Positions 1 through 10,070 of a stretch of 64,000 nucleotides of DNA are shown here, piece after piece (position 1 is the stretch's first letter; each line of letters starts with the position of its first letter). The notes beneath the pieces are model-generated. The model saw only the letters and a program-made list of their open reading frames with translations, ran no database searches and was not told the DNA's origin. Source of the stretch: Streptomyces cacaoi. Lineage in GTDB: Bacteria > Actinomycetota > Actinomycetes > Streptomycetales > Streptomycetaceae. The stretch lies in contig NZ_BJMM01000027.1 in NCBI RefSeq assembly GCF_006539165.1, forward strand, positions 1 to 64,000, given 5' to 3'. A program made the translations under genes and the position numbers.

Positions 1-316
1 CGGGGTTCAGGGAGGACAACGCGTCCTGGAAGATCATCGCGATCCGGGCGCCCCGGATCTTGCGCCGCTCCTCCTTGCCCATGGCCAGCATGTCCTTGCC
101 GTGGAAGAGGATCTCGCCCTTGGGGATGCGCCCGGGCGGCATGTCGAGGATGCCCATGATCGCCTGGGCGGTCACCGACTTGCCGGAGCCGGACTCACCG
201 AGCACGGCGAGCGTCTCGCCCGCGTCCACGCTGTAGTTGACCCCGTTGACGGCCTTGATGACGCCGTCCCGGGTGTGGAAGTCGACGTGCAGGTCGCGCA
301 CTTCGAGGAGTGACAT
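1..316 (-). CDS. Oligopeptide ABC transporter ATPase (partial, C-terminus off window)
   Basis: ATP-hydrolysing subunit of a peptide/nickel-type ABC importer (OppD/DppD family), acting at the cytoplasmic face of the membrane. The visible 105 residues hold a beta-rich N-terminus, a Walker A motif GESGSGKS at about residues 40-47 and a Q-loop IFQDALSSLNP near the cut end; the ABC signature, Walker B and C-terminal oligopeptide-binding region lie beyond base 1. The ATG at 316 is preceded by GAGGAGG, which overlaps the stop codon of the upstream permease gene, so the two genes are translationally tight. It is the fourth gene of a minus-strand operon (binding protein, permease, permease, ATPase); a second ATPase probably follows outside the window. 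Substrate is inferred from the family only. Confidence 0.93.
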   Translation of the reverse strand, partial: MSLLEVRDLHVDFHTRDGVIKAVNGVNYSVDAGETLAVLGESGSGKSVTAQAIMGILDMPPGRIPKGEILFHGKDMLAMGKEERRKIRGARIAMIFQDALSSLNP

Positions 317-329
317 CGTCCGCGCCTCC

Positions 330-1274
330 TCAACGGCTCTTCGGATCGAGGGCGTTGCGGACCGCATCGCCGAGCATGATGAACGCCAGCACGGTGAGGG
401 ACACCATGACGGCCGGGGAAATGATCATGTGAGGCGCGGTGCGCAGGGCGTCCTTGCCCTGGTCCACGTCCACGCCCCAGGACACCGTCGGCTCGGCCAG
501 GCCGATACCGAGGTAGGAGAGCGTCGCCTCGGCCGCGATGTAGCCGCCGAGCGCGGTGGTGGCGACGACCACGACCGGCGCGAGCGCGTTCGGCACGATG
601 TGCCGGAACATGATCCGCGCGGTGCTCGCCCCGAGCGACTGCGCGGCGTGCACATAGTCGCTCTGCTTGACGGTGATCACCGCACCGCGGGCGACACGGG
701 CGATCTGCGTCCAGCCGAGGAAGAGCAGCGCCGCGATGACCACCCACAGGCTGCGCTCGGTGAAGGTCGTCAGCACGACCATGGCGCCGAGCAGGAAGGG
801 GATGCCCTGGAAGATGTCGGTGATGCGGGAGAGCACGCTGTCGAGCCAGCCGCCGAAGTAGCCCGCGATCAGGCCGACGATGCCGCCGAGGATGGTCACG
901 AACAGGGTCACCAGGACACCGACGAGTACGGAGGCGCGGGCGCCGTACACCATGCGCGCCCACACGGAGCGGCCCTGGGTGTCGTAGCCGAACCAGTCCT
1001 CGCCGAAGAAGTGGCTGTACTCGGGCTTGCCCTGGTAGTGGTTCGTCAGGTCGGCCGCGGTCGGCGAGGCCGAGGTGAACCAGCTGGGGAAGGCGACCAT
1101 CACCAGCAGCAGCAGGATGAGCACCGCCGAGATGATGAACAGCGGTTTGCGGCGCAGATCGTGCCAGGCGTCGGTCCACAGACTGCGCCCCTTGGCCGGC
1201 TTGGCGTCCGCACCGGCGGGGCCGGGGCCCGGTTCCTTGGACGCCGGCGCGGGCGCGTTCAGGGTCTCAGTCAT
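330..1274 (-). CDS. Oligopeptide ABC transporter permease, DppC/OppC type
   Basis: Inner-membrane permease subunit of a peptide importer, 314 aa. A Pro/Ala-rich cytoplasmic N-terminus of about 40 residues is followed by a first membrane helix (FIISAVLILLLLVMVAFPSW), a loop region, then the five-helix BPD_transp_1 core. The EAA coupling loop is seen as AAQSLGASTARIMFRHIVPN. The N-terminal extra helix and soluble loop (NHYQGKPEYSHFFGEDWFGYD) are typical of the DppC/OppC half of the pair. The ATG at 1274 overlaps the end of the upstream permease gene by 8 bases, so translation is probably coupled. Confidence 0.95.
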   Translation of the reverse strand: MTETLNAPAPASKEPGPGPAGADAKPAKGRSLWTDAWHDLRRKPLFIISAVLILLLLVMVAFPSWFTSASPTAADLTNHYQGKPEYSHFFGEDWFGYDTQGRSVWARMVYGARASVLVGVLVTLFVTILGGIVGLIAGYFGGWLDSVLSRITDIFQGIPFLLGAMVVLTTFTERSLWVVIAALLFLGWTQIARVARGAVITVKQSDYVHAAQSLGASTARIMFRHIVPNALAPVVVVATTALGGYIAAEATLSYLGIGLAEPTVSWGVDVDQGKDALRTAPHMIISPAVMVSLTVLAFIMLGDAVRNALDPKSR

Positions 1275-2196
1275 AACGGATCCTCGGGTCCAGGACCGCG
1301 TAAAGCAGGTCGACGAGCAGGCTTGCGACGAGGTAGACGATGACGATCAGCGTGGCGATGCCGACGACCGTCGAGCCCTCGCGCCGGTTGAGCGCCTCGA
1401 AGATGGTGTTGCCGACGCCGTGCACGTTGAAGATGCCCTCGGTGACGACCGCTCCCGCCATCAGCGCACCGACGTCGGTACCGAGGAAGGTCACCACCGG
1501 TATGAGCGAGTTGCGCAGCAGGTGGATGCCGACCACGCGGCGGCGCGGCAGCCCCTTGGCGATCGCCGTGCGGATGTAGTCGGCCCGCAGGTTCTCGGCG
1601 ACGGATGTGCGGGTGAGCCGGGTGACGTACGCCAGGGAGAGCCCGGCCAGCACGATCGCCGGCAGCAGCAACTGCCCGAGGTCCTCGGAGTTCTGCACCG
1701 TCGGCGTCGTCCAGCCCAGCTGGAACGCGAACAGGTACTGGAAGAAGTAGCCGAGGACGAAGCTGGGGACCGAGATCAGCAGCAGCGTGAAGAAGAGCAC
1801 CACACGGTCGAACGCCTTGTCGGCACGCAGGCCGGAGATGAGCCCCAGCAGGATGCCCGCGACGACGGTGAAGACGAAGGCGAAGAGCGTGAGCCGGATG
1901 GTCACGGGGAACGCCTGCGAGATGACGTCGGCGACCGGCCGCTGGGTGGCGATCTGGGTACCGAAGTCTCCCTGGAACAGACCGGTGAGGTAGTTCCAGT
2001 ACTGCTGCCACAGGGGCAGATCCAGTCCGAGCTGATGCTTGATGGCGGCGACCTGCGCCGGGTCGGGCGCCTTCTCGCCGAACAACGCCGCGACGGGGTC
2101 GCCGGGCAGGGCGTACATCATGCAGAAGATCAGCAGTGTGGCCCCGATGAAGACCGGGATCATCTGGAGCAGTCGCCGTGCGACATAGCGCCCCAT
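1267..2196 (-). CDS. Oligopeptide ABC transporter permease, DppB/OppB type
   Basis: Inner-membrane permease, 309 aa, partner of the DppC-type gene just downstream. The N-terminus (MGRYVARRLLQMIPVFIGAT) and the following short helix are characteristic of the DppB/OppB family, which starts directly with a membrane segment and then has a periplasmic loop (DPVAALFGEKAPDPAQVAAI). The coupling loop appears as AIAKGLPRRRVVGIHLLRNS. A GGAGG ribosome site lies a few bases before the ATG at 2196. An 85-base gap separates it from the binding-protein gene, which has no obvious strong hairpin, so read-through from the binding-protein promoter is likely. Confidence 0.95.
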   Translation of the reverse strand: MGRYVARRLLQMIPVFIGATLLIFCMMYALPGDPVAALFGEKAPDPAQVAAIKHQLGLDLPLWQQYWNYLTGLFQGDFGTQIATQRPVADVISQAFPVTIRLTLFAFVFTVVAGILLGLISGLRADKAFDRVVLFFTLLLISVPSFVLGYFFQYLFAFQLGWTTPTVQNSEDLGQLLLPAIVLAGLSLAYVTRLTRTSVAENLRADYIRTAIAKGLPRRRVVGIHLLRNSLIPVVTFLGTDVGALMAGAVVTEGIFNVHGVGNTIFEALNRREGSTVVGIATLIVIVYLVASLLVDLLYAVLDPRIRYD

Positions 2197-2281
2197 AGTG
2201 CCTCCGTAACGGAAAGGGAGATCGAGCGACGGGCCGGAGCCGCCCGGGGACCGGACGGCTCCGACTGCGCGCCGCGTCCTG

Positions 2282-3895
2282 CTACTTGACGGTGATGTCG
2301 GTCACGAGGACGTTGCCGTCGTAGCCGACCTTGACGCCGTCGATGCCCTCGCCGTGCACGATGTTGGCGGCGTAGTCCCACAGCGGGATGGCCGGCATCT
2401 TCTTGGCCAGCTCCTTCTCCGCTTCCTGGTAGTCCTTCACCGACGCCTCCAGGGAGTCGGCGTGGTCACCCTTCTCGAACAGCTCGTCGACCTTCTTGTC
2501 CGAGAACCGGCCGTAGTTGGTGGAGGCACCGGTCTTGTACAGGTCCTGCATGAAGTTGATGTTCAGCGGGTAGTCCGCGAGCCAGCCACCCCGGTACATG
2601 CCCTTGACCTTGTTGTCCTGGCGTGCGTTCAGGTCGGTCTGGAAGTCCGGCTTGGAGTCGCCGACGCACTGGACGCCGGTGGACTTGGTGATGCTGTTGC
2701 AGACCGCGGTGACCCATTCCTTGTGGCCGCCGTCGGCGTTGTACTGGATCCAGATCTTGTTGCCCGGAACGCCGCCGCCTTCCTTGACGAGCTTCTTGGC
2801 CTTCTTCGGGTTGTAGGTCAGGACGTCGGAGTCCAGCTTCTTGTAGCCCCTGACCTGCGGCGGAGTGAAGGCCGTGGACGGCACGCGGGTGCCCTGGAGC
2901 ACTGTCTTGGTGATCGTCTTGCGGTCGATGCCCATCGACAGGCCCTGGAGCACCTTCGGGTCGACGTCCTTGAAGGGCTTGGAGTAGACGGTCGGGACGA
3001 TGCTCTGCGTGCCGGCGTACGGGACGTCGAGCGCGCGGTCGCCGAAGTCGGCCTTGCGCTTGGGCAGGTCCTTCGGGCCGACGCCGTCGACCAGGTCCAG
3101 GTTGCCGGAGAGGGCGTCCTGGTAGGCGGACTCCACCTTGGAGTAGTTCTTGAACTGGATGCCCTTGTTCTTGGCCTTGTTGCTGCCCTTGTAGCTGCCC
3201 ACGGCCTTGACCTGGACCAGCTTGTTGTGGGTCCACTTCTCGAACTTGTAGGGGCCGTTGCCGACCGGCTTCTGGCCGAAGCCCTTCGGGTCCTTGTAGA
3301 AGGACTTCGGCAGCGGGGCGAAGGTCTTGTAACCGAGCTTGTACTCGAAGTACGGAACGGCGTCGGTCAGTTCGATGGTGAAGGTGTGGTCGTCGACGAC
3401 CTTCAGCCCCTCCATCGAGTCCTTCTTCGGGTCACCCTTCTCCGGGTGGACGTCCTCGTAGCCCTTGATGTCACCGAACCAGTAGCTGTTGGCCTGCTTG
3501 TTCTTGACGTTGGCCATCCAGTTCCAGGCGTCCACGTAGGACTTGGCCGTCACCTCGGTGCCGTCGTGGAACTTCCAGCCCTTCTTGAGCTTGACCGTCC
3601 ACGTCTTGTTGTCCTTGGAGTCGACCGACTCGGCGTTCTCGTTGATCAGCCCGCCCTTCTGGTCGTAGGCGACCAGACCGGTGAACAGGGCGTCGATGAC
3701 GTAGCCACCGAACTTCTCGTTCGTGTCGGACGGCATCAGCGGGTGCTGCGGCTCACCGTTGAACATCGACACGTAGCCTTCCGGCTTTCCGGAGGCCGAA
3801 GAACCTCCGCTGTCCGAGCCGCCGCCGCAGGCGGTTGCCGCCAGGGCCACGGCCGCAGCCAGAGCCGACCACTGCAATGTTCTGGCACCACGCAT
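2282..3895 (-). CDS. Peptide ABC transporter substrate-binding lipoprotein
   Basis: Extracellular lipid-anchored receptor of the peptide importer, SBP_bac_5 family, 537 aa. I placed the start at the ATG at 3895 rather than an upstream candidate at 3922 because GGAGGAGG lies directly before it and the signal peptide then begins with MRGARTLQW. The signal peptide ends at a lipobox-like ATAC, with the lipidated Cys followed by a Gly/Ser linker (GGGSDSGGSS). The body shows family features such as TWTVKLKKGWKFHDGTEVTA and PLPKSFYKDPKGFG, and ends with PAIPLWDYAANIV. First gene of the operon with the two permeases and ATPase. In streptomycetes such transporters can import signalling peptides (BldK), but nothing here shows that role specifically. 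Confidence 0.95.
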   Translation of the reverse strand: MRGARTLQWSALAAAVALAATACGGGSDSGGSSASGKPEGYVSMFNGEPQHPLMPSDTNEKFGGYVIDALFTGLVAYDQKGGLINENAESVDSKDNKTWTVKLKKGWKFHDGTEVTAKSYVDAWNWMANVKNKQANSYWFGDIKGYEDVHPEKGDPKKDSMEGLKVVDDHTFTIELTDAVPYFEYKLGYKTFAPLPKSFYKDPKGFGQKPVGNGPYKFEKWTHNKLVQVKAVGSYKGSNKAKNKGIQFKNYSKVESAYQDALSGNLDLVDGVGPKDLPKRKADFGDRALDVPYAGTQSIVPTVYSKPFKDVDPKVLQGLSMGIDRKTITKTVLQGTRVPSTAFTPPQVRGYKKLDSDVLTYNPKKAKKLVKEGGGVPGNKIWIQYNADGGHKEWVTAVCNSITKSTGVQCVGDSKPDFQTDLNARQDNKVKGMYRGGWLADYPLNINFMQDLYKTGASTNYGRFSDKKVDELFEKGDHADSLEASVKDYQEAEKELAKKMPAIPLWDYAANIVHGEGIDGVKVGYDGNVLVTDITVK

Positions 3896-4529
3896 GGGGG
3901 CCTCCTCCGAGGAGTAGTTCACCTAGGGAGAAGGGGCGGTGCCACGACTGGATGACTCGTCATGCCTGGTCGCAGTGCACACGCCCCCGCGCTCGGAGTC
4001 GGCGCCCTCAATACGGTGCGTGACCCATTAACCCGAGCTTTAGGTCCCCACTATCGACCCTTTCGCCCCCGGTGAACCAGAGGGTCAGGGTCTCTATTTG
4101 ATTACACCCGCAACCGCCTGTTCGGTGATCGGTCACGAACGACCCCCCATACGACAGTAAAACGGGCATAAGGCAACGTGAGGGGACCGTTATCCGGACG
4201 CAAGCGCGCGTTTGCACCGTCCTCGCACGTCGCAGCAGGTGCCCTGCCTCGCCGCACCCGGGTCCTCACTCAGCGCAACCATGCACCAACTCCCCCGCGC
4301 CGCAACCGGTTTATCGGTCCCAGCTTCCCAGACCCGGCGCCCTCAGCTACCCGGAACCGGCCACTCCGCCCCACAGGAACGACTGAGGCGCCGGGGAGCG
4401 TCGAGGAGCGGGGACAGCTGAGGGGCGGGGAGCCCGGCAGAGCTCCCCGCCCCTCGACAACGGCCGGCCGTCACGGCGCCCGGCCCCGACGGCGTGGGTC
4501 CGGCCGCACGGAGAACTACGGAAGGAACA
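3896..4529. other. Intergenic region upstream of the peptide transporter operon
   Basis: About 630 bases between the 5' end of the binding-protein gene and the 3' end of typA, both on the minus strand. The stretch 4010-4180 is clearly richer in A and T than its surroundings and is the likely site of the transporter promoter, but I could not fix a convincing -35/-10 pair. The part next to typA holds a strong hairpin listed separately. Short ORFs across this region have atypical codon use and I regard them as chance. Confidence 0.5.
4420..4455 (-). terminator. Strong hairpin downstream of typA
   Basis: Perfect 14-bp inverted repeat (GAGGGGCGGGGAGC and its complement) with an 8-base loop, about 75 bases past the typA stop codon. 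There is no T-run, which is normal for streptomycete terminators. Most likely ends typA transcription. Confidence 0.75.
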
Positions 4530-6401
<1,872 letters not shown>

Positions 6402-6515
6402 TGCGGCGCTTCTCCCGGGTTGATGGGGTGGGGTGGGTCCCCTTCGCCGGGCTGATCTTCGCCTCGGCCTCGTCAACCATGGTACGGGCCCGTCCCCCCG
6501 AGCCCCCAACCTGCC

Positions 6516-6552
6516 GCCCTCCCGGCCCCCGGGGTGCGGGGGCCGGGAGGGC
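6516..6552 (-). terminator. Strong hairpin between the binding-protein gene and typA
   Basis: Perfect 15-bp stem (GCCCTCCCGGCCCCC with its complement) and 7-base loop, about 50 bases beyond the stop of the minus-strand binding-protein gene at 6603. It should separate that gene from typA. Confidence 0.75.
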
Positions 6553-6602
6553 GTCGGGCCTGGTCGCGGGCGGGTGCCGGCGGGTGCCGGTGCCTGGCGG
6601 GA

Positions 6603-8939
6603 TCAGTGCCGGGTGAAGCCGATGTCCTCGTACTGGGGGTCGGCGAAGCCGAAGGCTCCGGCGTTGACCAGCCGCCGGTCGGCGGCGACGAGCTGGCCGT
6701 TCTGGTGCAGCGGCAGCGATCCCGCGACCGCCCAGATCCGGGCGTCGGCCTTCTGCATCAGCTCCCTGCGCCGCCCCTCGTCCAGCTCACCGGCCGCCCG
6801 CTCGAAGAGCTGGTCGATCTTGTCGGTGCCGACCCGGGTGTAGTTCTGCTCGACGAGGAGCGAGCCGTCGGGCGCCGGCTGCGGCTTGGCGTAGATCGGC
6901 CGCGCGTCGGTGGCCGGGTAGGCGCTCGCGGGCCAGGAGTAGAGCGCGAGGTCGTACTCGCCGGCCGCGATGTGGTCCTTGAAGTACGACTCGTCCGGCA
7001 CCTTCTTGATCTGGGTGCGGATGCCGACCTCGTTGAGCATGCCGGCGATCCGCTTGCCCGTCGCACGGATCCGCCGGGAGTTGTCGCCGTCCGGCAGGAC
7101 GAAGCGCAGCGCCAGCGGCTTGCCCTCCTTGGTCCGCACCGCGGCGGCGCGGCCCGTGGACAGCAGCCGCATCTCGCGGCCCTGCGCACGCACGTCCCGC
7201 GCGACCGTCTGCGCCGACCGGGCCCGGCTGAGCGCCCGCTTGCCGCCGCTCTCCTCGGCCGCGGCCAGCCGGGCCTGCGCCGCCTGGGCCAGGAGCGCGC
7301 CGCGCTGCACGGTGGTGGAGGTGGTCAGCGACAGCGGCCGGTCGACGACCTGCTCCAGCTGCCGGGGGCTGAGGGCGACGGCCGCCGCCTGCGCCTCGGC
7401 GCGGAACCGGGGCACCCCCGAGACGTTGCCCTTGCCCGCGCCGGAGGGCGGCTCGGCCGGGCCGCCCTGCCCCTGCTTGCCGCCGCTCTTGCCGGCTCCG
7501 TTCTCAGGGCCGTCGGCTCCCTCGGCGCCGTCGCCGCCGGACTTGCCGTGCCCGCGGCCCGCCCCCCGCAGGATGCCGCCGCCCGTCTCCCAGCCGGCCT
7601 CGGCCAGCAGCGACTGCGCGGAGTCCAGGTCCTTGCCGCCCACGGCCTTGCTGTTGTCCTTGTAGCCGTCCTGGTTGGCCATCCGCAGATGGTTGCCGAG
7701 CGGCTCGTCCGGCAGGCCGGTGCCGTGCAGGGCCTCGGAGGCCAACTCGTCGCGGTCCAGGGCGCGGGCCACGGCGCGGCGCACCCGCTCGTCGGAGAGC
7801 GGACCGCTCGCTCCGTTGAGCGCGAGCTGGGTGTAGGCGGGCTCCATCGCCTTGCGCACCTCGTACTTGCGCAGGGCGCGCACCCCCTTCGGCAGCTTCG
7901 CCGCGCGCCGCGCTCCGGCCGCCGCCGTGTCGTGATCCGCGTGCTCGCCCTGCTCGCCGTGCTCGCCCTTGCGGTGCGGGTGCCCCGGGCCGCCGAGGCT
8001 TCCCGCCGACTCGATCTTCTCCGCCGTGCGGGCGTCGATCCGGGCCAGGTCGACCTCGCCCTCGCGCAGCGCCTTCGCCCGCTTGCCCTGGGGCACCGGC
8101 TTCAGTTCGATCCGCTCCAGCTTGGGCCGGCTGCCCCACCACCGCGGATCGCGTTCGAGGACGGTCTTGCCCTTGCCGCCCGCCCGCGCGACCCGGAAGG
8201 GGCCGGCGGAGGCCGGCAGCTTCTTCCGGGCGCCGTCGTTGAAGGCGGACGGGTTGCCCATGGTCTGCTTCGGGTAGAGCGGCGCGAACAGCGAACGCCA
8301 GTCCGCGTAGGGCTTGTTGAAGACGACCTCGACCTCGCCGGGGCCCTCGCCCTTGCGGACCGTGCGGATACGGTCGTAGCCGGCGTTGCGGGCCGTCCAG
8401 TAGGCGTCGTTCTTGCCGCGCAGCGCCTTCCACTGGGCGCGGAAGTCGGCCGCCGAGATGCGCCGGCCGTCGTTCCAGCGGGCCTTCGGCGCGAGCTTGT
8501 AGACGACGGTCTGCCGCGGCTCCGTCGAGGTGACCTCGGCGCCCCGCAGATAGTCCTCGTCGGGCTTCGGCTCGCCCTGTGCGTCGAGGGTGAACAGGGT
8601 GGGCAGGGTGGCGCCGGCGACGCGGCGGCTGGCCTCGTCGGCGTCGGGCTGGAAGACGTTGAGCGTGCCGGGCGCCGCGTCGACGGCCCAGCGCAGGGTG
8701 CCGCCGGTGGAGATCTGCTGCCGGTCGGTGGTGCGGATCTCGCCCGGGTCGCGGGCCGGCGCGGCGCTGTCGGTCCTCCCCTGGTCCGAGGAGCAGCCGG
8801 CCAGCGGCAGCGGCACCAGCAGCCCGGCCGCGAGTACGGCCGCGTACCGGTGCGCGGTCCGGGTGCGGACCGGGTGTCCGGGCCTCCCTCGTGCTGGTGG
8901 TCCGACTGCTGCGGCTCGGGCGGCTGGGACGCGTCGCAT
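6603..8939 (-). CDS. ABC-type substrate-binding lipoprotein, SBP_bac_5 family, with extended linkers
   Basis: Predicted secreted lipoprotein of 778 aa related to oligopeptide-binding proteins. A positively charged N-terminus leads into a hydrophobic segment (YAAVLAAGLLVPLPLAGC) ending in a clear lipobox LAGC. The ATG at 8939 has GGAGG seven bases upstream. Family features include YKLAPKARWNDGRRISAADF and DPRWWGSRPKLERIELKP. It is much longer than the usual 530-560 residues because of two low-complexity insertions: a His/Glu-rich one around residues 325-340 and a Gly/Lys/Glu-rich one around residues 460-515. No permease or ATPase genes adjoin it, so it is an orphan receptor or acts with a transporter elsewhere. 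Ligand unknown. Confidence 0.9.
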   Translation of the reverse strand: MRRVPAARAAAVGPPARGRPGHPVRTRTAHRYAAVLAAGLLVPLPLAGCSSDQGRTDSAAPARDPGEIRTTDRQQISTGGTLRWAVDAAPGTLNVFQPDADEASRRVAGATLPTLFTLDAQGEPKPDEDYLRGAEVTSTEPRQTVVYKLAPKARWNDGRRISAADFRAQWKALRGKNDAYWTARNAGYDRIRTVRKGEGPGEVEVVFNKPYADWRSLFAPLYPKQTMGNPSAFNDGARKKLPASAGPFRVARAGGKGKTVLERDPRWWGSRPKLERIELKPVPQGKRAKALREGEVDLARIDARTAEKIESAGSLGGPGHPHRKGEHGEQGEHADHDTAAAGARRAAKLPKGVRALRKYEVRKAMEPAYTQLALNGASGPLSDERVRRAVARALDRDELASEALHGTGLPDEPLGNHLRMANQDGYKDNSKAVGGKDLDSAQSLLAEAGWETGGGILRGAGRGHGKSGGDGAEGADGPENGAGKSGGKQGQGGPAEPPSGAGKGNVSGVPRFRAEAQAAAVALSPRQLEQVVDRPLSLTTSTTVQRGALLAQAAQARLAAAEESGGKRALSRARSAQTVARDVRAQGREMRLLSTGRAAAVRTKEGKPLALRFVLPDGDNSRRIRATGKRIAGMLNEVGIRTQIKKVPDESYFKDHIAAGEYDLALYSWPASAYPATDARPIYAKPQPAPDGSLLVEQNYTRVGTDKIDQLFERAAGELDEGRRRELMQKADARIWAVAGSLPLHQNGQLVAADRRLVNAGAFGFADPQYEDIGFTRH

Positions 8940-9150
8940 GCTGAAACCTCCGGGGGCCGGCCGCGCGCCCGCACTCGTTCAGCGGCATTGGCGGCTCATC
9001 ACATCTTTCGGCCCCACTGAAGGCGAGCCCCGCGCGCGCTTCACGCAGACACGGCGCACACCCGGCGCCGCCCACCCGTGCGGAGCACGCGCGCGTACCG
9101 GCCGCGTGTGCGGTGTGCCGCCGTCCGGTGCGGTGCCGCGGTCAGCGGCG

Positions 9151-9858
9151 TCAGACCGCGTCGAGGCCGTCGACGAGGCGGTCCAGGAAGCGGGTGAACG
9201 TGGCGTCGGCGTCGACGGGGCGGGCGGGCGCCGCGAGGGCCTCGGCGAGTTCGGGGTGCCGGCCGTCGGCGGCCATCGCCGCGAGATAGCGGGCCTCGGC
9301 CGCGGCCCGCTCGGTGGACCGGGCCGCGGCGGCCTGTGCCCTCTCGTGTGTGACGTATCCGGCGACGAACGCGGTGAGCTGGGCGAAGACCTCCAGCCGT
9401 GCGGCGCCGTCGAGTCCGCTGGGCCGCAGGATCGCGAGGACGTGTTCGAGGAAGGCCAGTGCGCGCGGACCCGGCGTCCGGTGGGTGGCGAGGGCCGCGG
9501 GCAGCCAGGGGTGGCGCAGCATGTGGGCGCGCTGGAGGTGTGCGACGGCCTTCAGCCCGGCGCGCCAGTCGCCGGATGTCCGCTCGGGGGCGGGCAGTTC
9601 GCCGGTGACGTGGTCGACCATCAGCTCCAGCAGCGTCTCCTTGTCGGGCGCGTAGCTGTAGAGCGACATGGCGCCGGCGCCGACCCGGGCGGCGACCCGG
9701 CGCATGGAGACGGCTTCGAGCCCCTCGGTGTCCGCGAGGGCGACGGCCGCCTCCGTGATCGCCTCGCGGCTGAAGGCCGGCCGGCGTCCTCGGCGCGGGC
9801 GTCCGTCGCTCAGCCAGAGCTGTTGCGGGTCGATGCCCGGGCCGCCGTCGTGGGTCAC
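9151..9858 (-). CDS. TetR-family transcriptional regulator
   Basis: DNA-binding repressor of 235 aa. The N-terminal helix-turn-helix is seen at about residues 30-75: FSREAITEAAVALADTEG, then MRRVAARVGAGAMSLYSYAP and DKETLLELMVDHV. The C-terminal region resembles the TetR_C_1 class of ligand-binding domain, whose ligands are usually small hydrophobic molecules. It is divergent from the CocE-type hydrolase gene, and a near-perfect palindrome sits in the shared promoter region just before the hydrolase start, so I infer that it represses the hydrolase and perhaps itself. The ligand may be a substrate or product of that hydrolase. Confidence 0.93.
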   Translation of the reverse strand: MTHDGGPGIDPQQLWLSDGRPRRGRRPAFSREAITEAAVALADTEGLEAVSMRRVAARVGAGAMSLYSYAPDKETLLELMVDHVTGELPAPERTSGDWRAGLKAVAHLQRAHMLRHPWLPAALATHRTPGPRALAFLEHVLAILRPSGLDGAARLEVFAQLTAFVAGYVTHERAQAAAARSTERAAAEARYLAAMAADGRHPELAEALAAPARPVDADATFTRFLDRLVDGLDAV

Positions 9859-10012
9859 CGCGTTCCTCTCCCCGACGGCCGCCGGCCTCGGCGCCGCGCG
9901 GGGCCCTCGGTGGCGGCGGCCGTCGTGTCCGTCCTGTCCCTGTCCGCCGCCGGCGGTGTGCCGGCGGCGGGCTCCTCGATGCTGCGGGGCCGGGGCCCCG
10001 GAGGGAAGGGAC

Positions 10013-10040
10013 TTGTGGTCCTCGTCTCCGTGCTTATTCT
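10013..10040 (+). promoter_or_regulatory. Promoter of the CocE-type hydrolase gene
   Basis: A -35-like TTGTGG at 10013-10018, a 16-base spacer and a -10 hexamer TATTCT at 10035-10040. The expected transcript start near 10047 leaves a short leader with an AGAGGGAGAG ribosome site before the ATG at 10071. The -10 hexamer is inside the palindromic operator. Confidence 0.6.
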
Positions 10041-10057
10041 AGTACACCGTACGAGAA
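10037..10057. promoter_or_regulatory. Palindromic operator for the adjacent TetR repressor
   Basis: Half-sites TTCTAGTAC and GTACGAGAA, separated by 3 bases, match as inverted repeats at 8 of 9 positions. The site covers the -10 element and start point of the hydrolase gene, the classical position for steric repression by a TetR protein encoded divergently 180 bases away. Confidence 0.75.
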
Positions 10058-10070
10058 GAGGGAGAGCGCC

